From NCBI GenBank assembly GCA_036362985.1, contig JAYGXS010000009.1:12588032-12652031 (forward strand): a stretch of DNA of 64,000 bases, read 5' to 3'. The stretch's first letter is position 1, and the number at the start of each line of letters is the position of its first letter. Under the pieces are notes generated by a model. It was not told where the DNA came from, ran no database searches, and saw only the letters and a program-made list of their open reading frames with translations. This document shows positions 24,301 through 33,300 of this stretch, in pieces. Origin of the DNA: Ligula intestinalis (taxonomy: Eukaryota > Platyhelminthes > Cestoda > Diphyllobothriidea > Diphyllobothriidae). A program made the position numbers and the translations under genes.

Positions 24301-27300
24301 GCACGGTACAGAGCATCGATGCAAGTCGGCGCAAGTCAAGTCAGACACAGGATGCATGTACCTCAAAGGGAACGCGAGAGACATCATCCGACAATGGGCC
24401 AATCAGGATTGCACAGACAAGACTGGCTCAAGGCAAGCAGCTCTCGCGAAGCCTTTGAGTGCGTTGACTTATCATGGGACGCGCGGCGTCCTAACAAGCA
24501 ACATCTCCTGAGGGTCATTCGCTGTACTCTGGATCAACTGCGCGGGGGCTACTCAATGGTCCTACGCCAGTACCAACATCGGCTCGACCCGTTCACACCC
24601 GACTGCTGTCCCGACTGCGACGCTTCTCCGCATGACTGTCAGCATCTGATCGCCTGTAGTTCCCGGCGAGGCACCCAACTCACTCCCGCAGACCTATGAC
24701 TCAAGCCGGTTGAGATATCGGCTTTTCTCTGTTTCCCAACTAATCCCAGTTTGGATTCCTGATCCAACAATGGGCTATGACACACAGACACAGTCCCTAT
24801 TGGTAGCACTCTGCTAGGAAATATACGGATGGGAAGAAAAATTGAAAAAAGGTGCGTCAATTACATGCTCACAGGCGAAAACAGGGCAGTTGTTGGTTAG
24901 TCTAAATCGTGATAAAACATAACTACTCATTTAGCACGAGTAGCATAGTGCCTGTGTGTCTGTGTATCCGACAGGACAACGTCCCAGAGCTCAATGAGAG
25001 CATTGAACTTAAAAATGCTCATCGTCCACACGATTCGAGTTCGGCTCTCAGATCATGGGAGTAGATGGGACTGGCTGGTGACGCCTATTAAGTCCGAAAT
25101 AGCCACCATAGTCTCCCCCATCACTAAAATAACCAGCGACAGCGTCTTCTATTAGATATGAGTTGAATAGTGAAAAAAAGAAGAAAAACCTTTCGTGCTT
25201 ACCGGTCTTGCCAGGATGACTTGGAGTTCGAAAACTGAGCCACAAAAGGAGTAATATCCAACTCCACTGGGAAGTTGATGGAAGTGGTTATTTTGGTATC
25301 ATGGTGACACCGCTAGAAACAGAAGAAAAAGAACAGGCGTACTGAATAAATCGTAGTGAAATTCTTGATGACAAAAATAGGCCAAAAACAAAGAACAGGT
25401 CTGATTGTAATATGGGACCGTTGATAATAGGAGATTTACGGGTAGATCGGGATGCGCGATAAAAGACTAATATCAAAAAGTGCGTATTGTGGGAAAAAAT
25501 TGTTTCAATAATTTTGAAGTTTGAAAACTATGGCTAAAAACACCCAAATAGCAAGTGTGAAGGACTATAGCGCTAAAATATCAATGATTGGAAAACCTCC
25601 TTACAGACTCCGGAAGCGTGTTTGTCCCATGGGTATAGCGGGCAAGTGCTGCCACCTAAGGCATGCCCGTAAAAGAAACCAACGCGGTAGCGCTAACTCT
25701 TTCTGACTGCAATGACCCGTGCCGATACTACTACTTACATAATATAAGTAGATAATTATGAGTATTGTTTTCAGTTGGACATCACGTTGCGTTTTTACCC
25801 CAAAATGTTCTTAATAGGGCGACAGCGAGACAGATCAAATAATGGAGCAACCATACAATTCTTACAAGAAGGAGAAACAGTCACTAGTCTCATTCGTCGA
25901 TTGATTTAAAGTTAACAACCTTCCCCCCTGAATAAGGACCCTTGAATGTAGCGCCCCACTCCAAGCTAGAAATTAATTGCCGAGAAAATTAAAAGCAGCA
26001 TGCTCCAATCGGAGCATCTAACAGAAAGCACACAAGAAATACTGAGGAATCCACCGATGAGACGAACCCATCGTTGCTGCCATGCAACGACAGCATATCA
26101 ACGATCTACTCCAAGTTAGGAAACGATTTCTGACGAAATTAAAAGGCTACAGTAGAAACCAGTGTTCTCTAACAAATTAGCTACACGAAGGGTGTTAGCA
26201 AGTCAGAACAATTACCTTGGCAACTCAGCCTGTACGCTACGAGAATCAAATGAAGGGTGGAGGTTGATTTGTTGCAAAGCGATAGGCTCTGCAGATCAAT
26301 CTAGTACGATTTTCCACTAGGCTCCTACTACTACTCGCAGACACGTTAAGCAAAAGCGCACATACACACACTCACCTTGAGGTAGAAGCAAAGGACGTTC
26401 GGAAGGTGTAGTAGGCTGAATTGTTTAACAGCCGGGCGACCGACTCGGCATTGAGAGCAAAAGAGCAGACCATCGATCGCCTCCGGTCGAAAGTAGGAGG
26501 TCAAGCAGGCAGCTAGGGAGGTGGAACCCCGTTGGGCCACATCCAGAGAGAGATCAAGGAAGGGATCCACGGTGGAGGAACGATGATCGCAGCCTTGGTA
26601 TGATATGACGGACTCCAGATCCCCAAAAAACACCTAGACAGGAAGGGGGGAGGGATCAGATCGAACGGACTGCCTACCTGATGAACTATACAGTCGCAGT
26701 TATCGACACTTTCTCTACTACCCACGCCATTCAGATCTGCAGATGAGGGCGTGGGACTGGAAGCCGGCGGATCTTGATAGTCTCCGTTGAGAGTATCCTC
26801 CTCAACGACGCTCGAAGATGCAGAGGAAGGGGGATTTGAGAAGCCAGCTAATTTTGAAGCCGCACGCGAGGTCTCCGCAAATTCATTAGCTAGACAGGAA
26901 GAAGAACAGGCAGATGGAAGGTGTTTTGATGGAAGAGCCTCTCTAAGAAGGTGTGCGTGCGTAGGCGGATGATGATTGTTGCTAAAGGAGGCGGAGGATT
27001 CGGCTGATGCGGGAGAAGCGCTGCGACTAGTCTTTCCGCCAAGGTCAGACTGGGGGACGCGACGTTTTGCAGGCAATACAAGCTCATCTGCATCGTCTGA
27101 ATATGGTAAAATCATTGCATGTTATTCAAAATTAACAATCTACTGTCATAAATTGAGTAGGCGATATAGATAAGCAAAAGTACCTTCTCGGGGTGCCTGT
27201 TCTCCGACTAAATGGGAATGTATGAGAGTCAGTAAGGTGATGAGGAACTCGTGGGCATCACGTTGTTCGTAGCCCGCCAGATGACTAGCATGCAGCCAGA

Positions 27301-30300
27301 TTGTGTGCAGCAAATTGCTCGGCACATATGGGCTCAGTACTGGGCGATAAATCTGCAAATCCAGATAATAGAAGGGGAAAATGAAATAGTTTATTCGTGT
27401 TAGGACTCCTGCGTACTTGAAGCAAAGGGGCATATTGCAATCATTACATCAACGCAGAGAATCCACTATGCAAATGGGTGCGGGAATCAACTGTAAAGTA
27501 CTCGATGGCATCGACGGGATCCAAACCCCCGACAGAAACCACAAAGCTCATAAACAGCAAATACTCCAACCACCCGAGTCACGAGGACCGTACGTTGTGT
27601 AACTAGGTGATATAACGCCTGAGCCGATATGAAGAAAGAAGACATTCATGAGAAAAAATTAACTATAACTATGGCCCAATTAAATTTGGGGTTAACTCGC
27701 TGGGTATCCTTTGCTTCTGAACCCACCGAGGGTCATAATCCTGCGATCGCGGATTCCCGTGGTTTTACGTGTTGCTCTTGGTGTCAAAATCTCCTGCTGA
27801 TCTCTGTTCATCATTGTTGGTTTCTGTTCGCAAGAAACGTACGCAGTTCTTGCCGGGGAGGAGTGTCCGCAACAGTGAATGTGTCTCTCCTTAATCCAAA
27901 CCATTGTTAATTTCAATCGGAAATAGAAACAATGGTGAATTGACGTTAACCGATCGATTACGAGACTCAGTCATCCTGTTATGCCTTGGGGTTCATTCTC
28001 GAGCTCCTCTAACAGTCAAACTGGGGCTAGCGAATATTACAGGCAGAAATGCGTCCCAGACAAAGACACGGGAGATCGGAATGGCCATTTCTGGTTTATT
28101 AGTCGTCCCAAGCCAGCCATACACAATTCCAGGTGTTGCAACAGCCGAGGATCGAACCCGCGAAGAAGCACAACACTCAAAGCACCGCGCCACAGGCTCT
28201 CCCTGTCGGTCTCAAATGTTAATATTCAAGAGCGAAATCGACAGAAAAATTAGGCCATGGCGCGGTTGGACTTTTAGCCAATAGATCACAGGTTTAATCT
28301 TCGGGTTTTGCAACACCTATGGTTGGATATGGCTGGCTGATGATGACTAATCAGCTAGAAGATGTGGTCACTGGAACAAGGGTTTTATTTTCCTGACGTT
28401 TCGGATTCCCTCGGGAATCCTTAATCATAGGTAACTGTGTGAAAGTCAGAGCCATGCGCAGATAAGGGTGATACGTGCACAGGTTGCACGGTATTGGTAG
28501 TTCGTAGCAGACATCCGCTTGCGTACTATAATTGTCAGTTCCCGTAGCCACCGCTTGAGGCCTTAATCGGTGCGGTGATGGCTCATTAATTGTCACAGTT
28601 TGCTTGTCAGCGTCGGATGCGGGCTTGATAATTGCAGGAAAATCATGCTCAGTGTTGTCAGAGTTTTTGTTGCGCCCGGTCCCTGCACGTGACTGATTCT
28701 GTTGCTCAGAAAATGTCTCAGTGCACCGTATGGGAACGCCAAAGCGTTGCGTTTGTTGATGGACTGGGGGCCTGAGAACCATGGCTCGAGCAGCCCGCGG
28801 CTCACGCGATTGTCAGCTCTTGCGAGAATTTCGGCCTCGTCAAAGTCAAAAATATGGCCTGGTCCCGTCGAGTGAGCTGCAACCTGCAACCAGCTAGAAT
28901 TGGTCATTCGTGTCTTTGTTGTCTTCATCGGTAATGCCCTACGGTCTATAATGCTGGCCACTGTGTGGCTTCCGGTGGGGCTAGAGATTGAGCCGAAAAG
29001 CAAAAACGCGAAGAGTGCGTCATGTAACCGATCCGTTAGTGTCCATTTACCAATATATGTAACAGTTTGACCGTCAGTTTTGACTATGTTTCCACATATA
29101 AGGTGGAACCGACAAAGACAAGGGAGAAAATAGTGGCAATTTTTGGCTTATTAGCTGTCATCAGCTAGTCATACCCAATCTTAGGTGTGTATTATCAGAG
29201 ATTGAAACCCTCACTATTTGTCCATTGAGCCACGGGTCCGTTCTTCTGTCGATTGTGATTGGAAGTATGATAGTGCGGTTTTTCCCGTTCTGGTTACAAA
29301 AACATGCTTGTAGTGCTTTGCCTTGGAGTTCAACCTACAGCCCATTAGAGGTGGTCGCATAGGGACTGGTGACACAGACAGATAATGTGGTACCGACAGA
29401 GACCAGGGAGGCCGGAATGGCCAGGTTTCTTATCTCAAGAGATCCAAAAGGTAGAGTAGGTATGACTGGCTGATGTAGGTTGAAAAGCCATAAATGGTCA
29501 CTCAGATCTCACTTGTCTTTGTCGGCACCAAATTATCTGGTTATGCCACTATAGGAGAACGCTGAATTAAGTTCCAAGGCAAAACAGAATGAGCATAGAC
29601 TGCAGCCACATGAGTAAGCACCACACAATCCCAATACATGCACATATAAATGATCAGTGAGTTCTAGTCGCAATTCAGTAAGGGTTGAAAGGAAAGACAT
29701 GTTCCGAAGCTATGGGTTAGCGAAATCCCTCCCCCCCAAAAAAACATGGCTCACCTCCTGAGTGATTCGGATCATCTCACAGGCCAGACAGTTTCGCGAA
29801 CGCATGGGATTTTCGCAGCGATGAAGATCAGCCAACAGGAAGTCGCGCAGGAGAGGCGTGTGCGTTAGCGCCTGCACGACTACATTCAAGAAGCAGGTGT
29901 TACCCATGTTCACTAAGCCACGCGTGGCTAGAAGGGAAAGAAAATTGTTGTAGCACCAAGGTCCAAATAAAAAATAATTACAGGGGCGGGGCGGGATGTT
30001 AAAAAAATTCGTCAAGTAGGCTCCACCGCGGTCTGATTCGAGGTCCAGGTCGCACGACTGAAAACTGGAACTCTCAGCAGCCGCGGTGGGCTCTTGTGTG
30101 CTGTCCGGTACATGCGCACATCTGCTGTAGATTACGCCTACTTCTGGCAGCTTAGTTACTACCATCAGACAGTTAGGTCTCAGTCTCAAGATGGCTAGCT
30201 AGTAGCCCTCGTTGGATCAGGAGCCCCGTCGGGTGGGCCTCAATCCCGGCGGCGAGGAGGGGGAGTCGGAGCAGCATGGTCGGGAGGGGCTGCTCCGTCA

Positions 30301-33300
30301 TCAAAAACACAGACGGAGAGGAGGGGAGATAGATCCACCGTAGGGAGATTGGTGTAGCAGGCCTTGGCCGCCGTGAGGGCAAGTGGGAACGCGACGAAGG
30401 CGCGTCTGCTGTGGTTCTCCCTAGTCTCAAGATGCATACCCCTGGTCTGAGTCCGAGTCAGTTAATTATCGGAAAGCGGTCTAATCACTGCACCAACGGG
30501 TTCGCGTCATGTTGGATGAGGTTGGAAATACTGAGTCACACGAGATTGGCGTGGACCGTTAAAGGTAAACTGGAGGATGGAAGATGGCACCCCCGTCACT
30601 TATTGAAGCTGAGGGTCTGCAGTCCATGCAAACAATGATCGAAACACTTTTATTGATCAGCACAGGAAGGCTGAACTGCTATTTCTAGCTTAATTACTAT
30701 CGTCAGCTACCATCAGGGATGAACAAAGAAACACACCGACTTGACGAGAGTCCATTGGTGCAATGATGGGAGCAGTGTTCGAGGAGTAACTGATTCTGAT
30801 TTTGGAGATATGGCATGCAGCCCGGGGATTGGGGTATCACTGGCTTAAGATGTTAAATAACTCAGAAATGGTCCCTTGGTTGTCACCGTCCTTTTAGTCA
30901 GACACATTTTCTAGCATTAACCGCTAGTGGCGTGGGCTGTAGAATCTCTTCCTTCCAACAAGAACCTGGGATGTGCATACTCATTTCCAATCGTAACAAA
31001 ACAAATATGTCCATTTCGTTACTGCATACAGATGAAGACTATGAGAATAACTGCGCCTTTCAAAGAGATTTCATTTGCGCCTCGAAGTTTTATCACGGCC
31101 TAAGGGGACTTGGAACATTTTCAAATTGAAATTTAAAATTAGGCCCAGAGTGGGGTTGCCTTGATTGACCAAAGTTGGCTGTGTTTGTTTCAATAAATAT
31201 ATGTTTATAAGTGGCATAGAACATAAGCATGAGTGCACCCTTTATGAGGTTGACGCTTTTGACCTGTAACGCTAAACGTTGATCTTAAAATGAGTGGAAT
31301 ATCAGGTAGTTGCGAAGGCCATAGAAATAAAATATATTGATGGCAACGACTGCTAATAGGTAGGTCCGCTGCTATAGAGGAAAATGTCCCATGACGACCA
31401 TTTTTAAAAGTAATTATATAAACAAGCGGACAACTATTCCAACTAACAGAATACAAATGGTAGAAAATAGGAGATAAGAATAGCTGCGTTTGGGTTATCG
31501 GAAGTCATTAGTTGGCTTTACCACAACCAACGCAGCGAGGGACAGTTGCTTATGAAATGAAAACCAGAAAAAAGCAGAAGGAGGACTGAAATGAATAATT
31601 TCAAGCTAGCTAAAAAGTGACAGATAATTTGGGTTTTCAGCGGAATCAAAAATACAGAGAGGACAAATTTGGTTTTTTGAAAGAAAATGTGGAAATAACA
31701 GCTGCCTGAATAGTCAGGAAATGTTAGCGACCTTTCTGATCTAGCCAAAATGGCTAATTACCAATCAAACTTGTCTGCCGACGTTACCAAGTTAATATAC
31801 TGCCGAAGGCCGTAACACCATTTTGAAATCTAGCCAGAAGCAGTCTATAATTCGAAGCCTGATTATGCATGGCTAGAACAATTCTATACGGAATTACCGG
31901 CCAAGAATCTACTTTTCTTCCAGGTGGTGGACTGAATTCGAAGGGACACATCCACTGTCGCATCCCGACCTCCCACAATAGCAAGAAGACGATAATACAT
32001 CAGAAAACTGTTTAAAGCCCTCGCTGTTTAACGCAGAACATCTTGTCCGTTGTCTAGGGCCTTGCGCTTAATTCCCATGCACTAGCCAATAGCTGTCGCG
32101 GTTGTAATGCTGATGACGGGGAAGAGTTTAGTTTGGCGAATCTAGTCATCCAACTAACAAGCTAAGGCGGTCTACGATCAAGAAGTCGTGACACTATCTC
32201 TTCCAGCTCATTTCTGTTTTTTTTTAAGTTATTATAAAAATAAACGAAAGGTCGAGAAGCTGATTAGGGGGAATTGCTCAAAATTATTTTTAGATACGAG
32301 GTACTGGAACAATTCATATTGACTGGTGCAAGCACAAGAGATCAACATCAAGCAGGCATGTCGAAAAAACTACATATTACGAGAGCCGTTTGGTGACTAT
32401 GCGGTAACGTGCTTTCACCTACTATCGCACCGATCTCAATCACTAAATAAAATAAACTTCCGGCAATATTTTTTGACAGAATTTGCACAAATCATGCAAT
32501 TCTCTGTAGGTCGGTTAAAGCTAACCGCTGAAGATCCACATTTTGGAAACCATACTTTCTTGCCTGTATCTGTAAATATTTTTGGGGGATTAAGACAGAC
32601 TTTAGTCATTGCAAACGCCAACGAAGTGGCATGTCAAATAAGTATTTCAGTGTAATAAAGTTACCAAAAGCTATATGATATAATGACGTCCTAGATATCT
32701 ATCTGTCCAAAATCGTGTACTTACGTCGGAGGTTTTCGGAAGCCAGAGGAGTACTGATTGACTGTAGGTGAGGCAAAAATTCCAAATCCTTATAGGACGG
32801 ACGCCAAGGACGTTCGGATAGACCTTAGTTGGAAATATGTGATTGTAAACATTTGCTATACTTGTAGTTAGAACGATACGCTTTGCGAAACCACCCTCGA
32901 TATTAAAATACCGGAAGGATGAAAGACGTATCGTCTGCATACAGCGTATATGAAACACTTTCATATAAGAAATAACGCACTTGGTCAGAAATCCCAAATG
33001 TTAAAGGTGTAGGAAAGAGCAGAAATAGATACGGAGACAAAATTTATGCTCGCAGCAGAACACATACCAAAGCGTGACATATATTCCTTTAGGGCATGGT
33101 TGTAGGAGCTTTCAGCGTGTTCCGTGTAAACGAAGTCATGACAAGCGGAACAGTATAGCTCTCCTCGTTCCAGACAGACGGCTGGATTTGGAAGTACAGC
33201 AAAGGGTTAGCTAACGAGTCGAATCGTAAAAATATTTCAAAATCTTGAGAATCTTTAGAACAATGCGTGAAGTATGCTGGTTATTTACAACATTTCTGGT

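Larger units (their letters stand above)
18359..25202. other. USP22-like intron carrying Penelope, SINE and Jockey insertions
   Basis: A 6.8-kb intron. Recognised content: Penelope element 18960-20149, SINE cluster 20146-20693, Penelope 3' end at about 22490-22560, Jockey LINE 23000-24720, SINE about 24965-25130. The stretch 20700-22480 shows nothing I can name. Confidence 0.6.
27353..29754. other. USP22-like intron with SINEs and a Penelope fragment
   Basis: Contains SINEs at 28055-28220, 28245-28350, 29110-29260 and 29395-29535 and a Penelope-like fragment at 28350-29010. The rest (27353-28050, 29540-29754) shows nothing recognisable. Confidence 0.6.
29928..33067. other. USP22-like intronic region with two candidate small exons
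   Basis: Besides candidate exons at 30124-30027 and 32761-32725 and a SINE at 30725-30900, it includes a GC-rich stretch at 30190-30420 that is open in two frames but not recognised. Nothing else is assigned. Confidence 0.5.

Noticed and set aside
30173..30437. GC-rich region open in two minus frames upstream of the Cys-box exon
   Set aside because: No match to the USP22 linker in either frame; the alternative linker exon at 30027-30124 fits the phases better.
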